Source: Blautia parvula
GTDB taxonomy: Bacteria; Bacillota; Clostridia; Lachnospirales; Lachnospiraceae
Assembly: GCF_020215665.1 (NCBI RefSeq)
Contig: NZ_CP084061.1
Coordinates: 2,760,001-2,824,000, forward strand
Direction of reading: 5' to 3'
Length of the DNA stretch: 64,000 nucleotides
Every line of letters starts with the position of its first letter. The stretch's first letter is position 1. Below are positions 36,960-46,720 of this stretch, piece after piece. A program made the translations under genes and the position numbers. The notes beneath the pieces are model-generated. The model saw only the letters and a program-made list of their open reading frames with translations, was not told the origin of the DNA and ran no database searches.

Positions 36960-38727
36960 ATTTTTTTGCTTCCTCCTCGTTCATAATCGGTATGCGGAAA
37001 GAAATCCTGGTTCCATCATCCGGCGCACTTCTCATCTCAAATCTGCAGCTTTCCCCATATAAGAGCTGGAGACGCCGGTATACATTTTTAAGGCCAATGG
37101 ACGCTGCTGATTTGATGTCCCTGCACTGGGCAAGCAGCGATTCCACCTGCTCCTCTGTCATCCCTCTGCCGTCATCCTCCACACAAAAATACAGCCATAC
37201 ATCCTCTCTTCTGACAGTTACTGAGAGTTTTCCCTTATCCACCTGTTTTTCCAGGCCGTGGATAATGCTGTTCTCAATCAGTGGCTGCAGCAGAAAACTG
37301 GGCATATAGCATTGTTCCGCTTCCAGATCCACATCGCATTCCACAGATATCTTGTCCCCAAACCTGTAATCCTGGATATGGAGATAAATTTGTACCATCT
37401 CCATCTCCTGTTCCACAGTGATCATGGCATTTCTCTTAATGCTGGCCCGCAGAAGTTTTGCAAGAAATACAGCAAGGTCCGATACCTTCTCGTTTCCTCC
37501 CATAAACCCCAACCAGCTTATAGTATCCAGGCTGTTGTACAAAAAATGGGGATTGATCTGCATCTTCAGGAACTCAATTTCCGCCTCTTTTTTGGCAAGT
37601 TCCAGAGAATACACCTTTTCCATCAGATTCTGTATATTGTCAGCCATCTGATTATATGCACTTCCTATCTGACCGATCTCATCATTTCCGCTGAATTTCA
37701 CCCTGGAATCCAGATTACCGTTACCAAAAGCCGACATGCTGTTCAGTAGTAATTTCGCCGGACCTATCAGCTTTCTGACTGCTACCATTGTAATAAAAAG
37801 AGCCAGAATCAGTGCCAGTCCAATAACCAGACCCATCTGCAGAACGCTTGCCATGATTCCTTTCCGAAACTGTTTGGTACTCACAGTGGTGACCAGTGTC
37901 CAGCCGTTTTGAAGTGGTTTGCCTGTATAGTAATAGCTGCTTTCCCCCGTGCTTGGATCATTGATTGTCATAGGTTCTGCTGTTTTTAACGCCTCCAGGG
38001 AATAAGAAAATTTCTGTCCTACAGTTTCGCTGCTGTTGGCAGCTACCACACAGTTATCTTTATCCACCAGATACACTTTGCTGGCATAGGAACTGGAAAC
38101 AGTAGTCAGCTCACTGCTGAAATATTCATTCTGGCAGATAATGACCAGGTACCCCAAGGGCTGCATATCCCCTGTACTCAATATAGCTCTGCACATACAG
38201 GCATAATTTGCATCGCCGGCCAGGCTCCACAATGCCTTGCCGTTTGCCTTATAAATTTCCTCTGGACTCTGGGCATATTCCAAAAACTCCCTGTTTGTAG
38301 TGCCTACAAAAATTTCTTCGCCGCTTTTGGAATAAATGCGCAGAGATATCACTCCCTTTATATTAAATACACTGCCCCTGACCTGGCTGGAAATGGCTGC
38401 CTTGTAAGAGGCAATACTTCCCGTTCCCGTCTCTTTGTCATATCCTCCCACATTTCCGTTGATCACTGCCAGATTGTCCTGCACTACCTGATCCACCAAA
38501 ATGGATACAGAAAGCTGGTCAATCTGGTCCACCATATTGGACACATTTGCCGTGGACAGGGATGTCACATCAGCCATGTGGGAATTCACCTGACTGTTGT
38601 AGACATTACTGAAACGATATGTAAAGAACGTAAACACACAGATACATGTTCCCAGCAGCAGAATCGTAAAAACCATAAAAAGCTTAAAGCGGATACTCAA
38701 AAATATTTTTTCTTTTTTCTCTTTCAT
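36949..38727 (-). CDS. YesM-type sensor histidine kinase
   Basis: A 592-residue protein. First membrane helix at about 15-36, extracellular sensor region to about 285, second helix (about 293-315), HAMP (LLLNSMSAFGNGNLDSRVKF), then the LytS/YesM-type kinase: FLKMQINPHFLYNSLDTISWL with the phosphoacceptor His, and the ATPase motifs QPLIENSIIHGLE, VEDDGRGM and IGLKNVYRRLQLLYG. It should sense an extracellular sugar or its binding protein and act on the YesN-like regulator, whose gene ends four bases upstream. This pairing with ABC importers is well known in Lachnospiraceae. Confidence 0.92.
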   Translation of the reverse strand: MKEKKEKIFLSIRFKLFMVFTILLLGTCICVFTFFTYRFSNVYNSQVNSHMADVTSLSTANVSNMVDQIDQLSVSILVDQVVQDNLAVINGNVGGYDKETGTGSIASYKAAISSQVRGSVFNIKGVISLRIYSKSGEEIFVGTTNREFLEYAQSPEEIYKANGKALWSLAGDANYACMCRAILSTGDMQPLGYLVIICQNEYFSSELTTVSSSYASKVYLVDKDNCVVAANSSETVGQKFSYSLEALKTAEPMTINDPSTGESSYYYTGKPLQNGWTLVTTVSTKQFRKGIMASVLQMGLVIGLALILALFITMVAVRKLIGPAKLLLNSMSAFGNGNLDSRVKFSGNDEIGQIGSAYNQMADNIQNLMEKVYSLELAKKEAEIEFLKMQINPHFLYNSLDTISWLGFMGGNEKVSDLAVFLAKLLRASIKRNAMITVEQEMEMVQIYLHIQDYRFGDKISVECDVDLEAEQCYMPSFLLQPLIENSIIHGLEKQVDKGKLSVTVRREDVWLYFCVEDDGRGMTEEQVESLLAQCRDIKSAASIGLKNVYRRLQLLYGESCRFEMRSAPDDGTRISFRIPIMNEEEAKKYEQ

Positions 38728-38731
38728 AGGC

Positions 38732-39568
38732 TCATTCCGCCTGCTTTTTATCCAGATTTTCCAGGATCACATGAAGCCGGATTTCCTGTGGGCTGTGCTC
38801 CTGTTTTTTAAAATCCGTAGGGCTGCATCCGAAAGCCCTCTTAAACACCTGGGAAAAATACCGCTGGTCATTAAATCCTGCCACTGTACATGCCTGATTC
38901 ACACGCTCCCCCTCCGCCAGAAGCTGCGCGCTGTTCATGATTCGAATGGCCATTAGAATGTCCACAAATGAATATCCTGTCTCCTGTTTTATCTTTTTTG
39001 ATATATAATTGGAAGAAAAATGATATCTTTCCGAAAATCCGCTCAGAGACAATGGCTGATCAAACTCTTTTGCCATATCCATCAGAACATCTGACACAAT
39101 TCTGGATACCTTTGAAAAATGGTTCTTCACCTGGGAAACGGTATCATACGCCCCCTTGGTATCCTCATATTTTCTGATGACCTTTACCTGGTATCTTTTC
39201 TGTTCCAGACGTTCTTTCACATCCGCCACTGTTGACAGGATATCCCTCGGACTGAATGGTTTCAGAAGATACTCATATACATTACTCTGCAGGGCCTGTC
39301 TTGCGTATTCAAACTCTGAAAATCCTGTGAGAAGAACGACAGCCGTATCCATGGAATGTTCCTTAATCATTGCCGCCAGTTCAAGCCCAGTCATTCCGGG
39401 CATTCTGATATCAAAAATCACGATGTCAACATCTGTGGAAAGCAACAGTTCCCTGGCTTCTGTACCATTGCTGACAGAATACACCTCCGTGATTCCTATG
39501 GATTTCCAGTCAAGGCTTAATAACCCGCTGCGTATAAGAAGTTCATCATCTGCGATCAATAGTGTCAT
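38732..39568 (-). CDS. YesN-type response regulator (receiver plus AraC HTH)
   Basis: A 278-residue protein with a receiver domain (IADDE at 5-9, phosphoacceptor Asp53 in VIFDIRMPG, Lys in LLKPFSP) and a C-terminal AraC-type pair of HTH motifs (LSLSGFSERYHFSSNYISKKI; VNQACTVAGFNDQRYFSQVF). It probably activates the ABC importer and glycosidase genes around it. A GTG at 39577 is also in frame, but the ATG at 39568 has GGGTGG at six bases. Confidence 0.9.
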   Translation of the reverse strand: MTLLIADDELLIRSGLLSLDWKSIGITEVYSVSNGTEARELLLSTDVDIVIFDIRMPGMTGLELAAMIKEHSMDTAVVLLTGFSEFEYARQALQSNVYEYLLKPFSPRDILSTVADVKERLEQKRYQVKVIRKYEDTKGAYDTVSQVKNHFSKVSRIVSDVLMDMAKEFDQPLSLSGFSERYHFSSNYISKKIKQETGYSFVDILMAIRIMNSAQLLAEGERVNQACTVAGFNDQRYFSQVFKRAFGCSPTDFKKQEHSPQEIRLHVILENLDKKQAE

Positions 39569-39640
39569 TTTATCCACCCTTTCCCTATCTTCAATACTTA
39601 AAGTATAGCACCCGGCAGATAAATAGAAAACTCTGTAATA

Positions 39641-40477
39641 TTAGCCTTTGACTGCCCCGGCAACCATACCTTCCATAATATTTTTATGAAGAAGTATGTA
39701 TACAATAATGCTTGGAATAATGGTGATAATAACCGCCGCGATCTCCCCCACATAATCGGTGGAATACATGGACTGGAAATTCGTAAGGCCCACAGGCAGT
39801 GTCATCATGTTACTGTCTGTCAGGAAGATACGGGGCAGAAGCAGATCATTCCACACATTAATGAACTGTACGACCGCCACAGTCACAATGGAGGATTTTG
39901 CAATGGGCAGTATAATGTTGAAAAAACAGCGGTAAACAGAACATCCGTCTATGACTGCGGCCTCCTCCAAATCCTTTGGTATGGAGTCCATAAACCCACA
40001 GATGATAAATATAGCCATAGGAAATCCCACTGCAATCTGCGGAATGATAACAGACAGGTAGGTATTCAAAAGCCCCATGGATTTGAATACGGAAAACAGA
40101 GGAATGATCAGCGCATATACGGGGATCATCATACCCAGCAGAAATATGCCGTAAGTCAACTTGGAAAGCTTCCATTCCATTCTGGAAATCGCATAGGAAG
40201 CCATTGTAGCCAGAATCACTGTCACCAAAACAGCCGCCACTGCTATGATCACAGAGTTTCCGAAATAACGGATAACACCGCCTTTTACCACTGCATTCAT
40301 ATAATTGGTCAGGCTCCAGGATTCCGGCAGCCCCCATGTATTGAAATATAACTCCTGGTTCGTTTTAAAAGATGCCAGGAACAGCCATACCAGAGGGTAC
40401 AGACACATAATTGTAAATACGATCAGGAAAAAGTACTTGATAAACAGCCAGACTTTTTCCACAGGCTTTCTCTTCAC
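39641..40477 (-). CDS. Sugar ABC importer permease (MalG type)
   Basis: A 278-residue protein with six membrane helices and the CUT1 EAA loop (DLEEAAVIDGCSVYRCFFNIILP). It is the second permease of a carbohydrate importer with the gene at 40492-41367 and the lipoprotein at 41455-42777. No ATPase gene is present; CUT1 importers often share a MsmK-like ATPase encoded elsewhere. Confidence 0.92.
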   Translation of the reverse strand: MKRKPVEKVWLFIKYFFLIVFTIMCLYPLVWLFLASFKTNQELYFNTWGLPESWSLTNYMNAVVKGGVIRYFGNSVIIAVAAVLVTVILATMASYAISRMEWKLSKLTYGIFLLGMMIPVYALIIPLFSVFKSMGLLNTYLSVIIPQIAVGFPMAIFIICGFMDSIPKDLEEAAVIDGCSVYRCFFNIILPIAKSSIVTVAVVQFINVWNDLLLPRIFLTDSNMMTLPVGLTNFQSMYSTDYVGEIAAVIITIIPSIIVYILLHKNIMEGMVAGAVKG

Positions 40478-40491
40478 TTTATTTCCCTCCT

Positions 40492-41367
40492 TTAATAGCT
40501 TTCTGTCTTAAAGACTTTATTGGACAGCCCCACCGACAACATGCATAAAAGCATAAGTATCACACCGATTGCACAGGCATATCCGTATTTCAGCACATTA
40601 AAAGCCTGATAATACATATAAGTTGACATAACTTCGGTAGCATGGTTAGGACCTCCCCCTGTCATAACAGCTACCAGGTCGTAATATTTCAGGGAGCCTG
40701 TTATGATCAATACTGCATCAATCTTTAAAATTGGCTTTATCAATGGGAAAGTGATATTTTTAAACTGCTGCCAGGAGGTAGCTCCGTCAATTTCGGCAGC
40801 TTCATAATACGAAGAATCAATATTGCGCATAGCAGCGAGCTGGATAATCATGTGATATCCCACGTACTGCCACATAACTACAATAATGATACAGATCAGC
40901 GCCAGATTTTTATTGGACAGCCATACCTGCTGCAGGTCACCAAGTCCAATCAGTCCTAAAAACGCATTCAACAGGCCGTAATTACCATTATAAATAAAGG
41001 TCCAGGTAAGGCCTACTGCCACACCACAAATGACACTGGGCAGGAAGAATACGGTCTGGAAAAATGCGGAACCTTTGATTTTCTTAAATATAGCGTTTGC
41101 AAAGAACATCGCCAGGGGCATATGCGCAATCAGGGAGCCGATAACCATCAAAATATTATTCCCCAGTGCATGGGTGAATGTGGCATCCTTAAACAGCCCG
41201 ATATAGTTCTTCAGTCCCACAAATTCACGGCCTGACATTAAATCTGTCTTGAAAAGAGACATGTAGATATTGTAGGCAATGGGGAACAGGGCAAACACTG
41301 CATATATGATAAAAGCCGGCAGTACAAACACTGCAATGCTTTTTTTATTTCCTAAAACACTTTTCAT
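40492..41367 (-). CDS. Sugar ABC importer permease (MalF type)
   Basis: A 291-residue protein with six membrane helices and the EAA loop YYEAAEIDGATSWQQFKNITFP. It pairs with the MalG-type permease 14 bases downstream. Specificity cannot be read from the sequence; gene context suggests galactose-, arabinose- or rhamnose-containing oligosaccharides. Confidence 0.92.
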   Translation of the reverse strand: MKSVLGNKKSIAVFVLPAFIIYAVFALFPIAYNIYMSLFKTDLMSGREFVGLKNYIGLFKDATFTHALGNNILMVIGSLIAHMPLAMFFANAIFKKIKGSAFFQTVFFLPSVICGVAVGLTWTFIYNGNYGLLNAFLGLIGLGDLQQVWLSNKNLALICIIIVVMWQYVGYHMIIQLAAMRNIDSSYYEAAEIDGATSWQQFKNITFPLIKPILKIDAVLIITGSLKYYDLVAVMTGGGPNHATEVMSTYMYYQAFNVLKYGYACAIGVILMLLCMLSVGLSNKVFKTESY

Positions 41368-41454
41368 CGAAACACCCTTTCTGTCTCACGCTTTCCTGTT
41401 ATATTCCGGGTACGACCATCGTTTCGACGGCTGCACCCGGAATTACAGATTCGC

Positions 41455-42777
41455 TTATTTCTGGTTATCCTCTGCATACTGCTGAAGCTTATCCAAAATT
41501 GACTGGGGTTCGTCTCCATTGGCAATAGCTACACTACTATTGTTAAATTCATTGCCAAGATCCGTGTTCATGCGGTCAAACCACGGTGTCAGCGCCTTCT
41601 GTTCATTGAAGCACTTGATAGCCTCGCTGCAAAGGGCGGATAATTTGCTCTCGTCCAGCTCAAACTTAGTGGCAGGCATACGTCCATAATCATAGAGCAG
41701 GGTTGCTGCATTCTCTGAATTGGTCCAGTATTTTAAAAGACCTACGGCTGCCTCTACATTCTCACAATTCGTTGTCACTGCAAAGGAATTATCCAGAGAA
41801 CCTACGGAAACGTTCGTGTTCTCTTCCTTTACGGCCGGCATTGCAAAACAGCTCACATCTTCTGCTACCTGACATACTTCCGCGTTGTCAAGATTAGAGA
41901 TTTCCCATGTGCCGTTAAAATACATGGCTGCCTGTCCGGTCTGGAACAGCGCTTCCGCTTCAGAACCGCTCACACCTGTGAAGCCTTCCTCAAAGTATCC
42001 CTTTTCCACTTCCTCCTGGAACAATTCTGCTGCCTGGACCATGGCTTCATCATTCCATTTGCCGCTGCCCTCCTTGATATCCTCAAACAATCTGTTTCCT
42101 GCAACACCGTCAGAGAGCTGCTGTATGTACTGAGATACCAGCCATGCGTCATCTGCCGTGGATGCCAGGGCAACCGGCGTGATTCCCTTTTCCAGCAATG
42201 TATCACACACTTTTCTATATTCATCATATGTAGTGGGAACGGCCAGACCGTTTTCCTCAAAAATAGCTTTGTTGTAATACATAACTGCCATACACTGGGC
42301 AGTTGGAATTCCGTATACATCGCCGTTATATGTTTCCTGTTCCAGGGTGCCGCTGTTGAAACTCTCCTTCCATTCCTGGTCAGCATCCAGATATTCCTGG
42401 AGATTCACAATCTTGTCACCATTCACAAAATTCTCCAGATAGCCCAGTTCCCATGTAAAAATAATGTCCGGCGCAGAATCAGATGCCATCATGGTAGTAA
42501 GCTTTGTCTTGTAATCCGAGTTGCTCACAAATTCCGGTTCAATGGTAACTCCAAATTCATTTGTTTTGTTGAACTCATCAATGATTTTCTGGTAGCCTTC
42601 CACATACGCATCAGATGCGGAGCCGTTCAACATCATGCTTAAGACTTCCTTGTCTTCTGATTTACCGGCTTCCTTATCAGTATTTTCCGCAGAACCAGAA
42701 CCGCCTTTTTGGCCGCATCCGGCAAGCATGGTAAGACACATAGCACCTGTTAAAAATAAAACCAGTTTTTTTCTCAT
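41455..42777 (-). CDS. Sugar-binding lipoprotein of the ABC importer
   Basis: A 440-residue extracytoplasmic solute-binding protein (family 1). It has a lipoprotein signal with lipobox LAGC (lipidated Cys21), an acidic linker, then the binding fold (MASDSAPDIIFTWELGYLENFV; PTAQCMAVMYYNKAIFEENGL; GQAAMYFNGTWEIS). The frame extends to 42825, but the ATG at 42777 opens the signal peptide and has CGGAGGG upstream. It is the first gene of the importer/two-component/glycosidase run, which continues to about 30 kb. Confidence 0.92.
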   Translation of the reverse strand: MRKKLVLFLTGAMCLTMLAGCGQKGGSGSAENTDKEAGKSEDKEVLSMMLNGSASDAYVEGYQKIIDEFNKTNEFGVTIEPEFVSNSDYKTKLTTMMASDSAPDIIFTWELGYLENFVNGDKIVNLQEYLDADQEWKESFNSGTLEQETYNGDVYGIPTAQCMAVMYYNKAIFEENGLAVPTTYDEYRKVCDTLLEKGITPVALASTADDAWLVSQYIQQLSDGVAGNRLFEDIKEGSGKWNDEAMVQAAELFQEEVEKGYFEEGFTGVSGSEAEALFQTGQAAMYFNGTWEISNLDNAEVCQVAEDVSCFAMPAVKEENTNVSVGSLDNSFAVTTNCENVEAAVGLLKYWTNSENAATLLYDYGRMPATKFELDESKLSALCSEAIKCFNEQKALTPWFDRMNTDLGNEFNNSSVAIANGDEPQSILDKLQQYAEDNQK

Positions 42778-43043
42778 TTCAAATCCCTCCGTTATATTTT
42801 TGAATGAATCTTTTGATTGAATCACTTATCTTGTTTATGTACTAAATTTTATATCAATTCTACGAAGTTTTTAAGAGAGAATTTAAAACATTTTTGTTTG
42901 TTATTTCGCACTCTTTTTTTATGCAATAATAAATCCCAGTGATTTTGCACAATAAATAATTATTCCTTTGACATTTATTCCGCATACTGCAGCATACTCT
43001 TCAAGTGACAGAAAATGCGTCCCCCATGGCAGAGCATAAAAAA
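42778..43043. other. Intergenic region upstream of the sugar-binding lipoprotein
   Basis: An AT-rich control region. On the minus strand a TATAAA-type -10 (ATATAAAAT near 42850) has no good -35, which fits activation by the YesN-like regulator. The distal end holds the LacI-gene terminator. No other gene is seen. Confidence 0.35.
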
Positions 43044-43076
43044 CCGCCAGTCACAGTTACATACTGTAATTGGCGG
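43044..43076 (-). terminator. Terminator of the LacI-family gene
   Basis: CCGCCA/TGGCGG outer arms and an inner ACAGT/ACTGT stem form one long hairpin, followed on the minus strand by TTTTTT. It lies 26 bases past the LacI-type stop. Confidence 0.8.
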
Positions 43077-43101
43077 ATTTTCCTGTCAGTTCATCTTTAC
43101 T

Positions 43102-44127
43102 TTACAGACTCTCCTTCACCATCACATGAATCTCCGAATACAAATGTTTCCGGTAAGGATTTCTGTCGTAGATCAGTTTGTCCAGCAGAACCTCTATACT
43201 TCTTTTTCCCTGCTCACTAAGGCCGCTGCCCAGTGTCATAGTCACAATATCTTCTTTCATAAGCTCCAGAATTTCCGGATAATCCTCGTAGCAGATGAGG
43301 CGCACGTTATTTCTGCCGCTGGCTTTCAGCTCCTCGCCTGCTGCCTGGACACATCCGCAGGTGATCAGTATGCCGTCTATGTCCTTTTCCTCCCGCAGGA
43401 TTCTCTGCATCTCCCGCCGCATGATAGCCGGATCCTCTTTTGTGGTCACACTGGGAAGCATCTCTATCTTGGGATATGCCTCTGTGATGACCGTGCGGAA
43501 CCCGCCCTCACGTGTGCCGAAGGGGAAGGACTGATGCTCATCCCCGTCACTGGTTATGACCACGGTTCTGCCTTTTCCGCCCAGGAACTCGCCCATAAAT
43601 CTGGCTGCCACTTTTCCCGCTTTATAACCGTCCTGTCCGATAAAGCAGAAACGCCTGCTGCCCTTGATATCTGAATTGACTGTGACCACAGGAATCTTTT
43701 CCTCTGTGCAGCGGTCAATCGCTTCGACAATCTCGTGTGCGTTGATGGGACTTAAAATGATGCCGTCCACCTTTTCCTCACGATACCGGTCCAATAGATC
43801 CGCCTGCTTCTGTACATCAGAATAGGCAATGATCTGAAACTCCAGATGCACCTGAAAGGAACTGTACTCTTTCAGCTTCTCCTCGATTCCCTCTCTGATA
43901 TAGGGAAGCGCATCCACCTTCAGGAGCAGCACTGCAATACGCAGCTCTCTGTTCTGCATCTTAAGGGCTTTTCCGATCGGATTCGCCTCATAATTATTTT
44001 CATCTATGATCTTCTGTACCTTTTTACGCACATCATCACTCACGCCCGGTCTCTTATGAAGCACTTTGTCGACAGTAGACCGGTGCACGCCCGCCATTTC
44101 CGCTATCTGTTTAATGGTTACTCCCAT
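43102..44127 (-). CDS. LacI-family transcriptional regulator
   Basis: A 341-residue protein with an N-terminal LacI helix-turn-helix (VTIKQIAEMAGVHRSTVDKVLHKRPGVSDDVRKKV) and a periplasmic-binding-protein-like effector domain (RIAVLLLKVDALPYIREGIEEKL; DGIILSPINAHE; IDGILITCGCVQAAGEEL). The variant HRSTVDKVLH recognition helix differs from the usual SxxTVSRVLN. It stands alone between two terminators, next to both the ABC importer and the GPH cassette, so its targets are open. The ATG at 44127 begins the HTH; an upstream in-frame start would add a nonconserved stretch. Confidence 0.9.
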   Translation of the reverse strand: MGVTIKQIAEMAGVHRSTVDKVLHKRPGVSDDVRKKVQKIIDENNYEANPIGKALKMQNRELRIAVLLLKVDALPYIREGIEEKLKEYSSFQVHLEFQIIAYSDVQKQADLLDRYREEKVDGIILSPINAHEIVEAIDRCTEEKIPVVTVNSDIKGSRRFCFIGQDGYKAGKVAARFMGEFLGGKGRTVVITSDGDEHQSFPFGTREGGFRTVITEAYPKIEMLPSVTTKEDPAIMRREMQRILREEKDIDGILITCGCVQAAGEELKASGRNNVRLICYEDYPEILELMKEDIVTMTLGSGLSEQGKRSIEVLLDKLIYDRNPYRKHLYSEIHVMVKESL

Positions 44128-44259
44128 ATTTATCAACCTCTTTCCTGTCTGTCCGGTTCCGAAAGCGTGCTGACTGCCGTGATGGGTTTTCAAACACGCT
44201 TTGAGAGAGAACGTACTCTTAGACTAAGTATAGCGCATTATCCGGAAGATGAAAAGAGA

Positions 44260-44302
44260 AAAATGGCATGCCCCGGACGTGTTATCTGAGACATGCCATT
44301 TT
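44260..44302 (-). terminator. Terminator after GPH symporter 1
   Basis: Eleven-base perfect arms (AAAATGGCATG / CATGCCATTTT) and a T-rich tail on the minus strand (ATTTTTCTCTTTTC). It ends the first GPH cassette before the LacI-family gene. Confidence 0.8.
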
Positions 44303-44323
44303 AAATTTATTTTGATTCTGTCT

Positions 44324-45736
44324 TTAATTCTCAGCCTTTTTCTTTAAATCAATCTGCGCCTCTCTTTCCAGAAGCTCTTTCATGATCGTCGGATATTCCT
44401 TATCCAGGTGATAGAACAACAGCAGGATGATCATGATCACACCCAGAATCGTCACACCGTAAATGAACAGGTTGGAAATGGTATGCAGGGCCTGCGCGGA
44501 CTGTGTTCCAAGGTCACCATTGTACTGGTTTGCTTCCATAATGAAGCCAATCAGCGCGGAGCCGATACCCTGGCCGAACTTCTGACCGGATGTGGCTGCT
44601 GATTGTATGGCACCGGCTGTGCGCAGCCCGGTCTTCCACTGTCCGTATTCTATGGCATCTGCGATCATGGTAAAGATCATGCCCAGAATAGGCGTCATTC
44701 CGATTCCCCTAAGCAGGCCGCCGAAGGTTACAACCGCAATGCTGGTAGGGTTGACCAGCAGAACCAGAGAACCGGCGATGATAAAGAGCGCGCCTACGAT
44801 ACACCAGTTTCTCTTGCTTGTCAGGTGCATAACCTTGCCTAAAAGCAGAGTTGCAACTATGGTGATACCGAAACAGGCTGTGTTTACATTTCCGATAATC
44901 TTTGTATCACCCACGATCCATTTGCAGTAATAGGTAGCCATGGTTCCCGCAAAGGTCTGGTACATGGCAAAGAATACAAAGAACAGGAACAACATAATGA
45001 AGTATTTATTCTTAAACAGAGCAGGCAGGGCCTTTTTCAGAGGAATCTGTTCGCCGCCCATCTCATCTTTTACCACGACTCTCTCACGGACTGTTGCAAA
45101 GCAGAACAGCATCAGGGCTGCAGCGCCGACTGCATAGATTGCCGTCAGGATGATCCAGTTCTTCTGAGAATCCATGCCGCCGCCGGGCATCATGTCCAGA
45201 ATTCTTGTGAAGAGAAGAGTTACAAGAATATTTCCGATGGGGCTCATTGCCATACGGATAATATTGATTTTTGCCCTCTCATTCTGGTCACGTGTCATAT
45301 AAGTCATGGTCGTGGCAAAGGGCAGCTGGAACAGTGTGTAAACAACTGTCAGCATCAGGTTGTATGTAATAAAAATGTAGATAGCCTGCGCCATTGCCCC
45401 GATTTGAGGCACGGTTATCAGAAGCACTGCTGCGATGGCATATGGAACGGACATGCGCAGCATCCACACACGGGCACGTCCGTATTTGGAACGTGTCCTG
45501 TCTATAATAAATCCGGCTGCTATGTCCGATACTCCGTTGAATACCTGGGAAATAGCAATGATCATGCCGATTACGGCTGCAGATACATGGGCCACGTCTG
45601 TATAGAACATGACGAGGAGACTTGTCGCTATGGTAAATACGATGTTTGTGGAGATTTCACCGCAGCCATATGCAAATTTTTCAAATCCTGTTACCCTGTC
45701 TTTCTGTACCAGTTTGTTAAATCCGTTGAGATTCAT
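44324..45736 (-). CDS. GPH-family sugar/cation symporter 1
   Basis: A 470-residue protein with about twelve membrane helices and the MelB/GPH pattern: FEKFAYGCGEISTNIVFTIATSLLVMFYTD, GVSDIAAGFIIDRTRSKYGRARVWML, and a late MIADAIEYGQWKTGLR loop. It imports a glycoside, hexuronide or polyol with a cation. It is last in the run Gfo/Idh 1, isomerase-like 2, isomerase-like 1, symporter, which presumably supplies and processes one substrate. Confidence 0.9.
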   Translation of the reverse strand: MNLNGFNKLVQKDRVTGFEKFAYGCGEISTNIVFTIATSLLVMFYTDVAHVSAAVIGMIIAISQVFNGVSDIAAGFIIDRTRSKYGRARVWMLRMSVPYAIAAVLLITVPQIGAMAQAIYIFITYNLMLTVVYTLFQLPFATTMTYMTRDQNERAKINIIRMAMSPIGNILVTLLFTRILDMMPGGGMDSQKNWIILTAIYAVGAAALMLFCFATVRERVVVKDEMGGEQIPLKKALPALFKNKYFIMLFLFFVFFAMYQTFAGTMATYYCKWIVGDTKIIGNVNTACFGITIVATLLLGKVMHLTSKRNWCIVGALFIIAGSLVLLVNPTSIAVVTFGGLLRGIGMTPILGMIFTMIADAIEYGQWKTGLRTAGAIQSAATSGQKFGQGIGSALIGFIMEANQYNGDLGTQSAQALHTISNLFIYGVTILGVIMIILLLFYHLDKEYPTIMKELLEREAQIDLKKKAEN

Positions 45737-45752
45737 CCGGGCACCTCTTTCC

Positions 45753-46694
45753 TTATTTGCTTATTGTCTGATTCAGGGCGTCGATGGAGGTGTTCAGGCC
45801 TGCTTCCACACTCATAGTCAGGTCTTCCATTTCCAGAGAAACATATCCATCATATCCCATCATGTGACATACTGAGAAGAATTCTTTCCACCACTGCAGG
45901 TCTTTTCCGCATCCCACTGCCACATAGTTCCATGTTCTGTTCTCACAGTCTGTTACCGGTTTTGATTCAGGAAGCCCGTTCACATCGCACAGACCTCTCT
46001 CAATGCGGGCATCTTTGCCGTGAATGTGATACAGTGCGCCTTTTAAAGCTCTTGCTGCTGCGATGGGATCTGCTCCCATAACCATCAGGTGGGACGGGTC
46101 CAGATTCATTCCGATCATGGGGTCTACTGCATTTCTCAGCTTCCAGAGAGTCTCCGGGTTATAGACAAGCTGGCAGGGGAACTCTTCAATGGCAATCTGT
46201 TCCACACCGTTTTCCTTGCAGTGAGCCACGAATTTTTTCCACCAGGGGATTGCCACATCCTCCCACTGGTATCTTACGGTTTCCACCATATAATCCGGCC
46301 ATGAAACAGTTGACGTGATCCAGTTAGGAGTTTTGTCCTCAGGTCCGCCTGCCGGGAGTCCTGACATCATGACAAGTTTCTTCACACCCAGTTTTCCTGC
46401 CAGCACTGCTGTATCGTAAATCGTCTTAGTGTGAAGTTCTCCCATCTCACCCGGACACAGAGGATTTCCGGAGCAGTTGAGAGCCGCGATTTCCATGCCC
46501 CTTTTCTCGATCTCAGCCTTATAGGATTTTAATTTGTTCTCATCTGCCAGGAGCTCCTGTGTGGGAACGTGTTTGCAGCCGCCCCAGCCTCCTGCTGTCA
46601 TTTCCACTGCATCTATACCTAATGATTTTACCTTATCCAACATCTCCGTAAAAGACAAATCGCCTAAAACATCTGTACAAAGTGATAATTTCAT
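45753..46694 (-). CDS. Sugar phosphate isomerase/epimerase-like TIM barrel 1
   Basis: A 313-residue protein of the xylose-isomerase-like superfamily. It has the expected metal-site segments: IAIEEFPCQL, MNLDPSHLMVMG, YHIHGKDARIE and VSLEMEDL. It likely isomerises or epimerises the ketone made by the Gfo/Idh enzyme, as IolE/IolI-like enzymes do in inositol use (context inference). It closely resembles the protein at 49846-50784 (same start KLS-CTDV, same GIDAVEMTAGGWG). Confidence 0.85.
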   Translation of the reverse strand: MKLSLCTDVLGDLSFTEMLDKVKSLGIDAVEMTAGGWGGCKHVPTQELLADENKLKSYKAEIEKRGMEIAALNCSGNPLCPGEMGELHTKTIYDTAVLAGKLGVKKLVMMSGLPAGGPEDKTPNWITSTVSWPDYMVETVRYQWEDVAIPWWKKFVAHCKENGVEQIAIEEFPCQLVYNPETLWKLRNAVDPMIGMNLDPSHLMVMGADPIAAARALKGALYHIHGKDARIERGLCDVNGLPESKPVTDCENRTWNYVAVGCGKDLQWWKEFFSVCHMMGYDGYVSLEMEDLTMSVEAGLNTSIDALNQTISK

Positions 46695-46720
46695 GATCTT
46701 TTCCTCTCTCTTTCCTATTT

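Noticed and set aside
39686-40351. A 221-codon plus-strand His/Asn-rich frame opposite the MalG-type permease
   Set aside because: It is antisense to a well-conserved permease; the unusual composition comes from the reverse of membrane helices.
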